A stretch of 64,000 nucleotides of DNA from Candidatus Microthrix subdominans (GTDB taxonomy: Bacteria > Actinomycetota > Acidimicrobiia > Acidimicrobiales > Microtrichaceae): the NCBI GenBank assembly GCA_016719385.1, contig JADJZA010000006.1:62001-126000 (forward strand). Reading direction: 5' to 3'. Shown piece by piece: positions 40,781 through 55,754 of the stretch (position 1 is its first letter; every line of letters starts with the position of its first letter). Both the position numbers and the translations under genes were made by a program. The notes below the pieces were generated by a model, which had not been told where the DNA came from, did no database searches, and saw only the letters and a program-made list of their open reading frames with translations.

Positions 40781-41710
40781 TCAGTTGTAGACGGACCGTG
40801 CGGGGGCCGGCCTGGACCACGCCGCCTCGTAGGTCAACAGGCCCGGCCCCCGGTAGCGAAACACGTCGAACGACACCCGGTTGCCGCTGGCCTCCGCCCG
40901 GTCGATGCCCGCCCCGTGAAACGCACGGAGCAACTCGCCGGCGCTCTCGAGGCCGTCCAGGGGTTGGGGCAGCACCAACAGGTTGTGGGCGCTTGGCGCC
41001 ATCACCGCCACATCGGGTGGGCACGACAGCTCGGGGATGGCCAGTGTCAGGTCGAGCGCGTGTCCGGTGACGGCCAGCCCATCACCGTCGACCAGGGCGA
41101 AGGGGCAGCAGTCGTGCAACTGGATCTCGTAGGTGACCGACACCAGTTCGGCCCGGTTGACCGCCGCTGTCGCCCACACATCGGGCATCGGCACTCCCCA
41201 CCGGCCCGCATGCACCACGCTCACCGAGGCCATCACCCGATCGAGCTCCACGCCGAGGCCGATGTAGGAGGTGGGCCCAAGTGGCTTGGCGACCACCGGC
41301 ACGGGCCGCTCGTCGCTGCGCCCGCCGAAGATGCGCACCCTCAAGCGGTCCTTCACCTCGTCCCAGTCGGAGAGCATCGCGTCCATCGCCGGAGCGTCGA
41401 GCTGGTCCAACGCCGAGATCATGTCGTAGACCAGCAGCCGCCACTCGCTCCGAGGGATACGGGCGGCCACCTCGGCCAGCGTGGTCATGCCGAAGACCGG
41501 GCCACCGTCGGGGACGGCAAGCGAACCCTCCCACCCGTCGACCACCGGAGCGCTGTAGCGGTGGGTGACGACCGCGGTCGTCACCTTCAGGAGCTCCCGG
41601 GCCCGACCTTGCGAGCGCAACGGCCGGGCCCAGGGGGGCAGCGCCAACCCATCGAGTGCCGCCACGCCGGGTTGCTCCATGTCGCCTGGTTGCGTACCGA
41701 AGGTGTCCAT
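40781..41710 (-). CDS. Protein of unknown function
   Basis: A 309-residue protein I do not recognise. It is soluble, without a signal peptide or membrane segments. Recognisable segments are SEWRLLVYDMISALDQLDAP, RWGVPMPDVWATAAVNR and IQLHDCCPFALVDG, followed by VAVMAPSAHNLLVLPQPLDG. The pattern of an early helical region and a later mixed region vaguely recalls DUF1444-type proteins, but this is not a secure match. GGGAGGA about 9 nt before ATG 41710 marks the start. It converges with the transporter gene, 2 bp apart. Confidence 0.7.
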   Translation of the reverse strand: MDTFGTQPGDMEQPGVAALDGLALPPWARPLRSQGRARELLKVTTAVVTHRYSAPVVDGWEGSLAVPDGGPVFGMTTLAEVAARIPRSEWRLLVYDMISALDQLDAPAMDAMLSDWDEVKDRLRVRIFGGRSDERPVPVVAKPLGPTSYIGLGVELDRVMASVSVVHAGRWGVPMPDVWATAAVNRAELVSVTYEIQLHDCCPFALVDGDGLAVTGHALDLTLAIPELSCPPDVAVMAPSAHNLLVLPQPLDGLESAGELLRAFHGAGIDRAEASGNRVSFDVFRYRGPGLLTYEAAWSRPAPARSVYN

Positions 41711-41823
41711 CGTTCGATTCCTCCCATCGAGGCCGGTGCGGTCGGCCCCGATGACGACGGTATCGAGGGTCTTGAAGCGCGACTACGGGGACCGCGGCCC
41801 ATTGCCGTCGACGACCGGGAGCG

Positions 41824-42615
41824 CTACCAGGTGAGGTTGAGGGTGCCGCGCATCACCGCTTCAAAGGCAACATCATCCATCGAACCTCGCGCCCCGAGCA
41901 CCATGACCGCATCGTTGCCCACCGGCACCCGCAGCGGCGTCTCGGGGTCCTCCAGAGCGTCGACGATCGCCGTGGCGACCACGTCGGGCCCCGGTCGACC
42001 GGCGGGGTTGAGCGAGTCCGAGCCGGACGACCACTGTGCCGCCAGTTCCTCGTAGACCGTGCCCTCGATCAGCTCGTCGGAGCCCTTGGTGGCCATCGGC
42101 GTATCGAAGTAGCCGGGCTGAACGACCACCATCCGCACGCCGAAGTGGCTCAGCTCGAAGTGCGCCGACTCGCTGTAGCTCTCGATCGCCGCCTTGCTCG
42201 CCGAGTAGACACCGCCCAACGGCGTGCCGACCCGACCCTGGACCGACGACATGTTGACGATGACGCCCGACCCCTGGGCGCGCATGGCCGGCGCCACCGC
42301 TGTGGTCATGCGAAACGTGCCCCAGAAGTTGGTGTCCATCACCCACTGGGCCACATCCTCCGGGTAGGACTCCACCGGGCCGTGGCGGTCGACGCCGGCG
42401 TTGTTGACCAGCGCGTCCAGGCGTCCGGCCTGGGCCACCGCAGCGGTGATCGACGCCCGATCGGTCACGTCGAGGCTCAGCCGCTCGGCCACGTCGAGGT
42501 CGTCGAGCGTGGCGACGTCGCGGGCGGTGGCGATCACCTCATGTCCCCGACGGGTCGCCTCGACCGCGGTGGCACGGCCGAAGCCGGTGGAACAACCGGT
42601 GATGAGGATGCGCAT
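41824..42615 (-). CDS. Short-chain dehydrogenase/reductase
   Basis: A 263-residue classical SDR: NAD(P)-binding ITGCSTGFGRATA, LSLDVTD, NNAGVDRHG, catalytic Ser in NMSSVQGRVG and Tyr-x3-Lys in VYSASKAAIES. The substrate is unknown. ATG 42615 fits the conserved N-terminus. It lies 75 bp from the DNA glycosylase gene on the same strand. Confidence 0.9.
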   Translation of the reverse strand: MRILITGCSTGFGRATAVEATRRGHEVIATARDVATLDDLDVAERLSLDVTDRASITAAVAQAGRLDALVNNAGVDRHGPVESYPEDVAQWVMDTNFWGTFRMTTAVAPAMRAQGSGVIVNMSSVQGRVGTPLGGVYSASKAAIESYSESAHFELSHFGVRMVVVQPGYFDTPMATKGSDELIEGTVYEELAAQWSSGSDSLNPAGRPGPDVVATAIVDALEDPETPLRVPVGNDAVMVLGARGSMDDVAFEAVMRGTLNLTW

Positions 42616-42690
42616 GGCGCTCAGCCTGTCATCCGCACCTGCCCTCTGCTGGCGGGGAAGGCCGTTGCGTCTGGTGCCGGGCAGCACGCT

Positions 42691-43284
42691 TCAGCCCGAG
42701 GCCGTCGACGGGCGCAGGTCCAGCCCGGCGGCCAGCGCCGGGGCCCGGTACGCCTCCGCCAGGGAATCGACCGTTTCGTGGGCGTTCAGGCCGCTGGGGT
42801 TGGGCACCACCCACAGCTCGACGCCGCCCAGGGTCTCGTCCTGACGTCCCATCGTCGCCTTCGGCCGGCCAAAGGCGTCGCGGTAGGCGGTGATGCCGGC
42901 CACCGCCACGACGTTCGGTCGGTGGTGGGCCACAAATGCCCGCAGCTGCTCGCCCCCTTTGCGCAGTTCGTCCCGGCTGAGTTCGGAGGCCTTGGCGGTG
43001 GCGCGACCGACCACGTTGGTGATGCCCAGGCCCCGCTCGAGAAAATAGTTGCGGTCGGCGTCGGACATCCCCGCCGAGCGGTCGATGTCCCGCTCGATGA
43101 TCCCCGCCTTGAGCAGCGCCGGGTAGAACCGGTTGCCCGGGTAGGCGAAGTGGGTTTGGGCGGCCGCCGTCCACAGCCCGGGGTTGATGCCGACAAACAA
43201 CAGCTTCAGCCCGGGGCCCACCATGTCGGGCACGGTTGCATCGCGAAACGACTCGAGCTCAGCGCGGCCGAAACCCACATTCAC
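42691..43284 (-). CDS. mug: G/U mismatch-specific DNA glycosylase
   Basis: A 197-residue member of the uracil-DNA glycosylase superfamily, MUG branch. It has the catalytic-pocket motif FVGINPGLWTAA, FAYPGNRFYPAL, and the second motif NPSGLNAHE. It removes uracil or 3,N4-ethenocytosine opposite guanine. The length is slightly above E. coli Mug. It is separated from upp by 11 bp, so the two are probably co-transcribed. Confidence 0.88.
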   Translation of the reverse strand: MNVGFGRAELESFRDATVPDMVGPGLKLLFVGINPGLWTAAAQTHFAYPGNRFYPALLKAGIIERDIDRSAGMSDADRNYFLERGLGITNVVGRATAKASELSRDELRKGGEQLRAFVAHHRPNVVAVAGITAYRDAFGRPKATMGRQDETLGGVELWVVPNPSGLNAHETVDSLAEAYRAPALAAGLDLRPSTASG

Positions 43285-43295
43285 CTCATCACACG

Positions 43296-43919
43296 TCAGG
43301 CCGGGCCGTACAGCCGGTCGCCGGCGTCGCCCAGCCCGGGCACGATGAACGCATCGTCGTCGAGGTAGTCGTCAATCGACGCAACAACGAGGTGACCGAC
43401 TGACCCCTCCCGGCGCAGGGCGGCGATTCCTTCGGGGGCGGCGAGCACGCACAGCGCGGTCACCCGCTCGGCGCCGCGGCGCCGCAGCAGCTCCGCCGCA
43501 TGGTTGAGCGATCCGCCGGTGGCCAGCATCGGGTCGAGCACCCACGCCTCAATTCCGTCGAGGCCTTCGGACACGGTGTCCAGATAGGGCTCCGGCACCA
43601 GGGTGGTCTCGTTGCGTTTCACCCCGACGAACGCGGTCGGCGCCCCGGGCAGATGCTCGAGCATGCCCGGCAGCAGCCCAAGGCCCGCCCTCAACACCGG
43701 CACGACCAGCGGCAGCTCATCGAGTCGGGCGCCGGTCGTCTCGGTCAGCGGCGTCCTGACCGGCAACTCGGTGACGCTCAGTCCGCGCGCCGCCTCATAG
43801 GCCAGGATGCTCGACAGCGTTCCCATCGCCTGCCGGAATCCGGCCACATCGGTGGACTCATCCCTCAGCACGCTGAGCGCCACCCGGGCGAGCGGATGAT
43901 CGACCACGGTAAGCTGCAT
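43296..43919 (-). CDS. upp: Uracil phosphoribosyltransferase
   Basis: A 207-residue UPRT. It has VPVLRAGLGLLPGM, the PRPP-binding DPMLATGGSLNHA, VLAAPEGI and the C-terminal uracil-binding PGLGDAGDRLYGPA. It converts uracil plus PRPP to UMP in pyrimidine salvage. I chose ATG 43919 because the six residues upstream are not conserved-looking. It lies 54 bp from the mutase gene and just before mug, a sensible grouping with uracil metabolism. Confidence 0.95.
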   Translation of the reverse strand: MQLTVVDHPLARVALSVLRDESTDVAGFRQAMGTLSSILAYEAARGLSVTELPVRTPLTETTGARLDELPLVVPVLRAGLGLLPGMLEHLPGAPTAFVGVKRNETTLVPEPYLDTVSEGLDGIEAWVLDPMLATGGSLNHAAELLRRRGAERVTALCVLAAPEGIAALRREGSVGHLVVASIDDYLDDDAFIVPGLGDAGDRLYGPA

Positions 43920-43973
43920 CGCCCCATCTTGGCCCATCGCAGCGGTGAGGACGCGGCACCGACGCCGCCGACT

Positions 43974-46169
<2,196 letters not shown>

Positions 46170-46175
46170 CCCCTC

Positions 46176-46181
46176 AGGTTA
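46176..46181 (-). promoter_or_regulatory. -10 element TAACCT of leaderless mutB
   Basis: TAACCT, then GAGGGG, then the GTG start. The GAGGGG between could also serve as a ribosome-binding site at unusually short spacing. Confidence 0.5.
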
Positions 46182-46240
46182 CCGGAGCCCTCCAGGCCGC
46201 ATCGCAGGCAACCGCTGCACGTGCGCCATCGAGCCTCGCC

Positions 46241-46339
46241 GTCCCACAGTGATCACACCCACGGTCGATCTGGGTGCGATCACTGTGGGACGGGCCACAG
46301 TGATCACACCCAGTTAGGGCTTGGGTGCGATCGCTGTGG
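46241..46339. repeat. Palindromic intergenic repeat, copy 2 (four units)
   Basis: Four related units alternate in orientation: 46241-46261 (GTCCCACAGTGATCACACCC plus A), its inverted copy at 46271-46291 with one mismatch, 46295-46312, and inverted 46322-46339 (TGGGTGCGATCGCTGTGG). They share the GGGTGCGATCRCTG core with 5153-5224. The cluster fills the gap between divergent mutB and the acetyltransferase gene. Its translated minus strand mimics a Cys-His motif, which I attribute to the repeat itself. Confidence 0.85.
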
Positions 46340-46382
46340 TGCTCAGGTGTCACCATTCTGCTCTTCCTGCCAGAATCCGCTG

Positions 46383-46883
46383 GTGAACTCGGCCGCAGCC
46401 CCGGTGATCGTTGAGCTTGTTGGCGCCGAGCAGTGGGAGCGGGTCAAGGCGTTGCGGCTGGCGAGCCTCCGCCAGGATCCCCAGGCGTTCTTCAAGCTGC
46501 TGTCCGAGGAGATCGACCTGGCCGAGGCCGAGTGGAGGTCGCGGCTCGCGTCGGCCAACACATGGGTTGCGGTGCTCGACGGAGGCGACGTCGGCCTCGT
46601 CACCTCGAGCCCGGATTGGGACGATCCGAACGCCGCCCACCTGTCTGGCCTGTGGGTCGACCGGTCGGCACGGCGGTGCGGCGCCGCCCAGGCATTGAGC
46701 GGTGCCGTTGTCAGCCACGCTCGTGACACGGGGTTTCGACGAGTGGTGCTCTGGGTGGCCAGCGCCAACGCCGGGGCCGACCGGCTCTACGCCGGCCTCG
46801 GGTTTACCCGCACCGGTCGCACCGACACCTTCCAACCGCCGCGCGACACCTACACCGAATGGGAGCTCGAGTTGATGCTGTAA
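46383..46883 (+). CDS. GNAT-family N-acetyltransferase
   Basis: A 166-residue GNAT protein. It has WERVKALRLASLRQDPQAF, LSGLWVDRSARRCGAAQAL (acetyl-CoA pyrophosphate loop, slightly degenerate R-x2-G-x-A) and LWVASANAGADRLYAGLGF, the classical C-terminal helix-strand pair. It acetylates an unknown amine. GTG 46383 is chosen because the repeat cluster ends 43 bp before it. It converges with the ArfB-like gene. Confidence 0.88.
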   Translation: MNSAAAPVIVELVGAEQWERVKALRLASLRQDPQAFFKLLSEEIDLAEAEWRSRLASANTWVAVLDGGDVGLVTSSPDWDDPNAAHLSGLWVDRSARRCGAAQALSGAVVSHARDTGFRRVVLWVASANAGADRLYAGLGFTRTGRTDTFQPPRDTYTEWELELML

Positions 46884-46907
46884 CCGGCTGGGCCGAAGCC
46901 CATGCCC

Positions 46908-47351
46908 TCAGTCCATCGTCGGACGGCGGCGGTTGGCCTTCTTCTCGCTCTGCTGGCGTTTGGCCTCGAGCCGCCGCCGCTTGGAGCCACGGGTGGGCCG
47001 GGTGGCCCGACGAGGCGCCTTTGGTGGCGCCAGCGCCGCACGGATCCGGCCGGCCAGCTGAGAGCGGGCCTCCACCCGGTTCTTCCACTGGGAGCGGTGG
47101 CGATCGACCATCACACGGGCCTCGTCGCCGAACTGCTCGATCAGCCTGGCGCGCTGGCGATCGCTGAGCACCGTCGAGGCGACGAGGTCGTAGCGAACGT
47201 CGACCCGAGTGTCGGAGGTGTTGGCGTGCTGCCCACCCGGCCCACCCGACCGGGTGAACTGCCAAGTCAGCTCGTTCTCGGGGATGGTCAGGCGTTCGTT
47301 CACCTTCAACCCGCGTTCGGAGGGAACGGTCTTGTGTGATCCGTCGGCCAT
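46908..47351 (-). CDS. arfB: ArfB/YaeJ-type peptidyl-tRNA hydrolase (ribosome rescue)
   Basis: A 147-residue protein with the RF domain-3 motif SGGPGGQHANTSDTRV. The GGQ loop hydrolyses peptidyl-tRNA. A strongly basic C-terminal tail (KRRRLEAKRQQSEKK) would enter the mRNA channel of stalled ribosomes. The codon-recognition domains of RF1/RF2 are absent, which identifies the ArfB class. ATG 47351 fits the family N-terminus (VNERLTIPENELTWQF shortly after). It lies 101 bp downstream of leuS. Confidence 0.9.
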   Translation of the reverse strand: MADGSHKTVPSERGLKVNERLTIPENELTWQFTRSGGPGGQHANTSDTRVDVRYDLVASTVLSDRQRARLIEQFGDEARVMVDRHRSQWKNRVEARSQLAGRIRAALAPPKAPRRATRPTRGSKRRRLEAKRQQSEKKANRRRPTMD

Positions 47352-47452
47352 TGCACCAGTGTCGTCGATCGAGCACCGCCGGCCGCATCGCTGGCGCCTG
47401 GGCCGCCGACCCCGCCAGGTCGCCGTCGACCATGTGGGCTGTGCGGCGCAAC

Positions 47453-50362
<2,910 letters not shown>

Positions 50363-50368
50363 GTGCTG

Positions 50369-50374
50369 AGGCTA
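50369..50374 (-). promoter_or_regulatory. -10 element TAGCCT of leaderless leuS
   Basis: TAGCCT is followed by CAGCAC and then GTG 50362. There is no ribosome-binding site in between. Confidence 0.55.
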
Positions 50375-50443
50375 GGCGCTCGGGCGTTCGGGTACGGAAC
50401 GAGAGGAGGAGGCGCCGCCGCCGGCGGTGTTCCAGAATCTGAT

Positions 50444-50467
50444 CATGCTTGCTAGCATGCTTGCATG
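50444..50467 (+). promoter_or_regulatory. Overlapping inverted repeats at the VapB-like start
   Basis: CATGCT-TGCT-AGCATG (50444-50459) is interlocked with CATGC-TT-GCATG (50456-50467), which covers the antitoxin ATG at 50465. Such palindromes are typical autoregulatory operators of toxin-antitoxin operons. Confidence 0.55.
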
Positions 50468-50758
50468 GCTCAGGTCAGCTGGCGCGCAGACAACGAGATC
50501 GTGAAGCGAGCGAAACACGCTGCGGCGCGGTCGAATCGTTCCCTCAACGAATACATCACGCTGGTCGTATCGGCGGCGTCCAACCCGGACTTCGCCGGCT
50601 CCGAGTCTGAAGCCGTTCGAGAACGACTGGCGGCAGCCGGATTGCTGGGAGCGACCAGGGCGCCTCGGTCCCGACCGTCCGACGCTGAGGTCAAGGCCGC
50701 CGGCGAGCGGGCTGCTTCTGGAACGCCCCTCGACGAGCTGATCTCCACTGGCCGGTGA
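50465..50758 (+). CDS. Antitoxin, VapB-like
   Basis: A 97-residue protein. The N-terminus (VSWRADNEIVKRAKHAAARSN, then RSLNEYITLVVSAA) has the strand-helix-helix layout of ribbon-helix-helix DNA-binding antitoxins. The C-terminus is a charged, probably flexible toxin-binding tail. It overlaps the PIN-domain gene by 4 bp (GTGA), the normal coupling in such modules. The inverted repeats over its start support autoregulation. Confidence 0.8.
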   Translation: MAQVSWRADNEIVKRAKHAAARSNRSLNEYITLVVSAASNPDFAGSESEAVRERLAAAGLLGATRAPRSRPSDAEVKAAGERAASGTPLDELISTGR

Positions 50759-51195
50759 GCGTTTATGCCGACAGTTCCGCACTGGTCAAGCTGTACGTGC
50801 CCGAACGAGGGCACGAGCAGATCCGGGCGATCACTTCCACCCTGGTGACTGCTGAGATCAGCAGAGTGGAACTGGCGTCGGCGCTGTGGCGCAAACATCG
50901 GATGGGCGAACTGGACCCATCCGATGCGCACACGCTCACGGCGAGATTCGAAGCAGACCTCGACGATCCGGTTGGAGACATCGCCTTGGTTGCGACCAAT
51001 CCGTCCATCCTCGATGCCGCTCTCGACATGGTGGCTCGACACGGACTCCGCGCCTACGACGCCGTCCAACTGGCGTCGGCGGTCGAGGCCCGGACACAGC
51101 TTGGGGGCCTTGAGCGCTTCGCTGCGTTCGACAACGACTTGCGGGCAGCGGCATCCGCCGAACGATTCGGCCTGATACCGGCCACTCTCGGCTAG
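50755..51195 (+). CDS. PIN-domain toxin, VapC-like ribonuclease
   Basis: A 146-residue PIN domain. Acidic residues for metal binding are in YADSSALVKLYVPE (first Asp), ISRVELASALWR (Glu), LRAYDAVQLASAV (Asp) and AAFDNDLRAAA (Asp). It should cleave a specific RNA and be neutralised by the upstream antitoxin. The gene converges with trpB2, 8 bp away. Confidence 0.88.
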   Translation: MSVYADSSALVKLYVPERGHEQIRAITSTLVTAEISRVELASALWRKHRMGELDPSDAHTLTARFEADLDDPVGDIALVATNPSILDAALDMVARHGLRAYDAVQLASAVEARTQLGGLERFAAFDNDLRAAASAERFGLIPATLG

Positions 51196-51203
51196 GTCTC
51201 CGC

Positions 51204-52571
<1,368 letters not shown>

Positions 52572-52593
52572 GACCAAGACGGTACCCGAACGG

Positions 52594-53619
52594 TCAGCCC
52601 GGCTTCTTGGCGACCGTCTTCCAGTTGAGGGTGAGCAGCTCCTCCTCCTCGGCCTGGATGTAGGAGTCGGCCTTGGTGTTCATGCGGTGGATCATGGCGT
52701 TGACCTTCTTGGGGATGATGTGCACCTTGGCCAGCGCCGCCACCGCCGCCTCGTACTTGCCGTACAGGGACACCTCGCGCTTGATCATCTCGACGGCGCT
52801 CCTGCCCTCCGAGTCGAGTAGCTCGAATCCAACCTCCCGGTAGGCGTCCTCCCAGTACTTGTAGTACCAGAACCCGCCAAAAACGGTGAGCTCACGGGTG
52901 TCCTGGATCAGCCCCCGTTGGTGTGCGTTGTCACGGTCGTAGGCGTCGAGGGCGGCGACGTCGTTGACCACGAAGCGACCGCCCGGCTTGAGCACCCGCA
53001 GCACCTCGCGACATGTGGCCTCCAGGTTGGTCACGTACGTCATCGGCTGGATGGCGTACACCGCGTCGAAGCTCTCGTCCGGAAAGTTGAGCGGCACGTT
53101 GAAGTCGCCGACGTTGAAGTTGGCCCCGTTCAGGTTGGGGTTGCGCCAGGCCTTGGCGATCTGCGAGCGGTCGATGTTGATACCGAACAGCTCGGCGCCG
53201 GTCAGTTCGGCCATGTGCTCGGCGATGGCCCCGCAACCGCAGCCCAGGTCGAGCACCTTGGCGCCCGGCAACACGGCGAGGTCGTCGGCGACGATCTGCT
53301 CGAACAGGATCTGGTTGTCCAGCACCGACTTGTTCGGGTCGACCGTTGGAGGCATGTACATCTTCTCGACCGAGCCGAGCGTGCACATGATGTGGATCAC
53401 CTTGTAGAGCTGGCTGATCTCGTCGCTACTTCCCTGGTCGTACCCCTTCATCGGGATGCCCAGGTCGTAATCGGCCCTGGTGTTCTCAGGCGAGTCGGTG
53501 AACAACTCGGTGTAGGTGCCCATGTAGGCGTGGTAGTCCTCATCGGACAGTCGCCATAGGTCGCCGAAGGCCTTGAGCCGGTCCACGATCGTGGTCGGTT
53601 GATGCTGCTGCTGTGCCAT
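52594..53619 (-). CDS. SAM-dependent methyltransferase
   Basis: A 341-residue class I methyltransferase: motif I VLDLGCGCGAIAEHMAEL, motif II region DESFDAVYAIQPMTYV, then LRVLKPGGRFVVNDV. The N-terminal 110 residues are helical (YHAYMGTYTELFTD and QLYKVIHIMCTL) and the arrangement recalls sterol/cyclopropane-fatty-acid-type methyltransferases. The substrate is unknown; a lipid is possible. AGGGGGAT lies 2-3 nt before ATG 53619. It ends 22 bp upstream of trpB2 on the same strand. Confidence 0.82.
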   Translation of the reverse strand: MAQQQHQPTTIVDRLKAFGDLWRLSDEDYHAYMGTYTELFTDSPENTRADYDLGIPMKGYDQGSSDEISQLYKVIHIMCTLGSVEKMYMPPTVDPNKSVLDNQILFEQIVADDLAVLPGAKVLDLGCGCGAIAEHMAELTGAELFGINIDRSQIAKAWRNPNLNGANFNVGDFNVPLNFPDESFDAVYAIQPMTYVTNLEATCREVLRVLKPGGRFVVNDVAALDAYDRDNAHQRGLIQDTRELTVFGGFWYYKYWEDAYREVGFELLDSEGRSAVEMIKREVSLYGKYEAAVAALAKVHIIPKKVNAMIHRMNTKADSYIQAEEEELLTLNWKTVAKKPG

Positions 53620-53781
53620 GTATCCCCCTGGATATGTCGCGGCGGTGGACGAATTGCCTCCAACCGTTGCGGGTTGATCCGCACGGTCGGCCGCCGTTTC
53701 CCCGCAAGCAACGTAGTCGGCCAACGTCGCCTCGTGAGCCGATCGCTGCAAGCCTCAACCCATATGCCGTACCATATGTAC

Positions 53782-54027
53782 ATGGCGCGACGAGAAGTCC
53801 TGGTCCAACTCGATGACGACCTGGTGCGACGGCTCGACCAAGTCGCCTCTGAGCAAGGCACCAATCGATCCGAACTCCTCCGTCGCGGCGCCGCGGCCGT
53901 GCTTGAGGCCACCGAGCTCGCCCAAGCAGACCAGCAACTGCGGGATGCCTATCGCCGAATTCCACAAGACCCAGCGTTCGTCGAGTCGGCGGCACGGTTG
54001 GCCGCACAAACCGCCCCGGAGTGGTAG
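53782..54027 (+). CDS. Antitoxin, MazE/RHH-like
   Basis: An 81-residue protein starting REVLVQLDDDLVRRLDQVASEQGTNRS. Strand, helix, then the ELLRRGAAAVLEA helix is a ribbon-helix-helix fold. The C-terminal part should bind the toxin. Two CATATG hexamers (53761-53766 and 53773-53778) 12 bp apart just upstream may form its operator. ATG 53776 is an alternative start. It overlaps the toxin gene by 7 bp. Confidence 0.8.
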   Translation: MARREVLVQLDDDLVRRLDQVASEQGTNRSELLRRGAAAVLEATELAQADQQLRDAYRRIPQDPAFVESAARLAAQTAPEW

Positions 54028-54344
54028 CGCGAGGCGATGTGTTCTGGGCCGACCTGGGCCCGCCGTCGGGTCGACGTCCCGTGTGCGTGCTCACTCGAGA
54101 TGCTGCGCTCGGCAGCCTGACGGCAATCACGTGTGCGCCGATCACCCGGACGATCCGAGGAATTCGGAGCGAGGTGGAGGTCGGTCCCGCCCATGGGCTC
54201 CCCGAGCCCAGCGTCATCGCCTGTGATGCCTTGGTATCGGTGCCGTTGTCGTTGTTCGACTCGAAACCGGTTGGACGCCTGGACGTTGCCACACGAGCGG
54301 AGCTGGACGCCGCACTGCGCTACGCCCTCGACATCCTGTACTGA
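54021..54344 (+). CDS. Toxin, MazF/PemK-like endoribonuclease
   Basis: A 107-residue protein with RGDVFWADLGPPSGRRPVCVL, typical of MazF (the GRRPV segment). The SH3-like barrel continues through TAITCAPITRTIRG and ACDALVSVPLSLF. MazF toxins cut mRNA at short sequences. It begins with GTG inside the antitoxin gene and ends 1 bp before the convergent amine oxidase gene. Confidence 0.9.
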   Translation: MVARGDVFWADLGPPSGRRPVCVLTRDAALGSLTAITCAPITRTIRGIRSEVEVGPAHGLPEPSVIACDALVSVPLSLFDSKPVGRLDVATRAELDAALRYALDILY

Positions 54345-54345
54345 C

Positions 54346-55710
54346 CTACAACAGGCGTGCGATCTGGTCGGCGGTTGACTCGCCCGAGCGGACGGCCCCC
54401 TCCATGTAGCCGTTCCACACCGGTGAGCACTCGGCGCCCGCCCAGTGGATTCGGCCGACCGGCTCCCGCAGCGCGTGGCCGAACGCGGTCCACACGCCGG
54501 GCGTGAAGTGGGCGCCGTAGCAGCCACGGCTGTACTCCTCGGCCATCCAGTCCCGCTCGAGGTACTCGACAGGATCGGCGGCCTGGGAGCCGAAATAGCG
54601 GACGAAACAGTCGATGGCCGCCTGGCGACGCTCGGCGTGCGGGCGCCGCACCCATGTCCGTCCGTCGTTGGCTTCCATGAACCCGACGAGGATGCCCGGC
54701 GTCCCCGAGGGCGGCGTGTTGTCGAAGGTGACCTTGACCGGCCCCTCGTCGGACGCGGCCTGCCCGTTGAGGCCGTCGGCCCGCCAGAACGGCTCCGGGT
54801 AGACGCAGTACAGCTTGACGACCGAGCCGGCCGGCAGCCGTTGGGTGAGCTGATCCCGCCACGACGGCAACGCCGGCGAGTACTCGAGACGGCCGGCCAA
54901 CGTCGGCGGCAAGGTGACGATCACCCGGCGTCCCGCGAGCACCTCGCCCGAGGTGGTCTCGACCCGAACGCCGTCGCCGTCGTGCACGATCCGACGCACG
55001 GGGGTGTTCAGCCGCACCCGGTCGCCCAGCTGGGCGGCCATCGTCTCGGCGATCCGGATCGTCCCGCCGACCACGCGGTCCTGTTGGGCGCCCCGATCCA
55101 CCCCGAGCAGCGTGTCGAGGTCGGTGCCCGAGTGGGCATAGAACAGGGCGTGCAGCGCCGACAGGTCGGCCGACTCGGTGGAGAACACCGCCTCGCAGGC
55201 CACCCGGAAGTACTCCCGTCCGGTGGGGGTGTGCAGGTGGCTGCGGATCCAGGTCTCGAACGTCTGGCCGTCGAGCAGCTTCGCCTCCTTGGACATCCAC
55301 GGTTCGTCGAGGGACACCGTCTTGGCCGCCCGGTTGAAGCGGGCCATGCCCTGGGCCAGGTCAGCCAGCACGAACGGGTTGAGCTTGGGAACCGCCCCCC
55401 GTTTGGGTGCCATGCGCATGGTTTTGCCGCCCAACCGAACCAGCGTCTGACCCTCGTTGTAGGTGGGGAACGTCTCCAGGCCCAGCTCGGCGATCAACTC
55501 GTACATGCGGTCCTGGGTGGGGCCGACCCACTGCCCGCCCAGCTCGATCGACGTGCCGTCGGCGGTGACTGCGCCCTCGGTGCGCCCGCCCACCCGGTCT
55601 CGAGCTTCGAGCACGGTGACCTCGAACCCCTGGGTCACCAGGCGGCGGGCGGCGCTGAGCCCCGCCAGCCCGGCCCCAACGACGATCACCCTGTCTCCAG
55701 AATCCCGCAT
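54346..55710 (-). CDS. Flavin-containing amine oxidase
   Basis: A 454-residue FAD enzyme: Rossmann motif VIVVGAGLAGLSAARRL, VLEARDRVGGRT, ELGGQWVGP, the middle VRRIVHDGDGVRVET, and the C-terminal FAD-binding HWAGAECSPVWNGYMEGAVRSG. This is the monoamine oxidase/putrescine oxidase layout. It oxidises an amine with oxygen to an aldehyde; the substrate is unknown. There is no signal peptide, so it is cytoplasmic. Confidence 0.9.
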   Translation of the reverse strand: MRDSGDRVIVVGAGLAGLSAARRLVTQGFEVTVLEARDRVGGRTEGAVTADGTSIELGGQWVGPTQDRMYELIAELGLETFPTYNEGQTLVRLGGKTMRMAPKRGAVPKLNPFVLADLAQGMARFNRAAKTVSLDEPWMSKEAKLLDGQTFETWIRSHLHTPTGREYFRVACEAVFSTESADLSALHALFYAHSGTDLDTLLGVDRGAQQDRVVGGTIRIAETMAAQLGDRVRLNTPVRRIVHDGDGVRVETTSGEVLAGRRVIVTLPPTLAGRLEYSPALPSWRDQLTQRLPAGSVVKLYCVYPEPFWRADGLNGQAASDEGPVKVTFDNTPPSGTPGILVGFMEANDGRTWVRRPHAERRQAAIDCFVRYFGSQAADPVEYLERDWMAEEYSRGCYGAHFTPGVWTAFGHALREPVGRIHWAGAECSPVWNGYMEGAVRSGESTADQIARLL

Positions 55711-55754
55711 GGCTCAACCGTACCGGCCGGATCAACAGTCGAGCATCGCTTCGA

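Noticed and set aside
46174..46356. Short peptide frame with repeated SDRTQ...CDHCG, like a zinc finger
   Set aside because: The Cys/His pattern is the direct translation of the intergenic palindromic repeat and the same words appear at the 5.2-kb copy.
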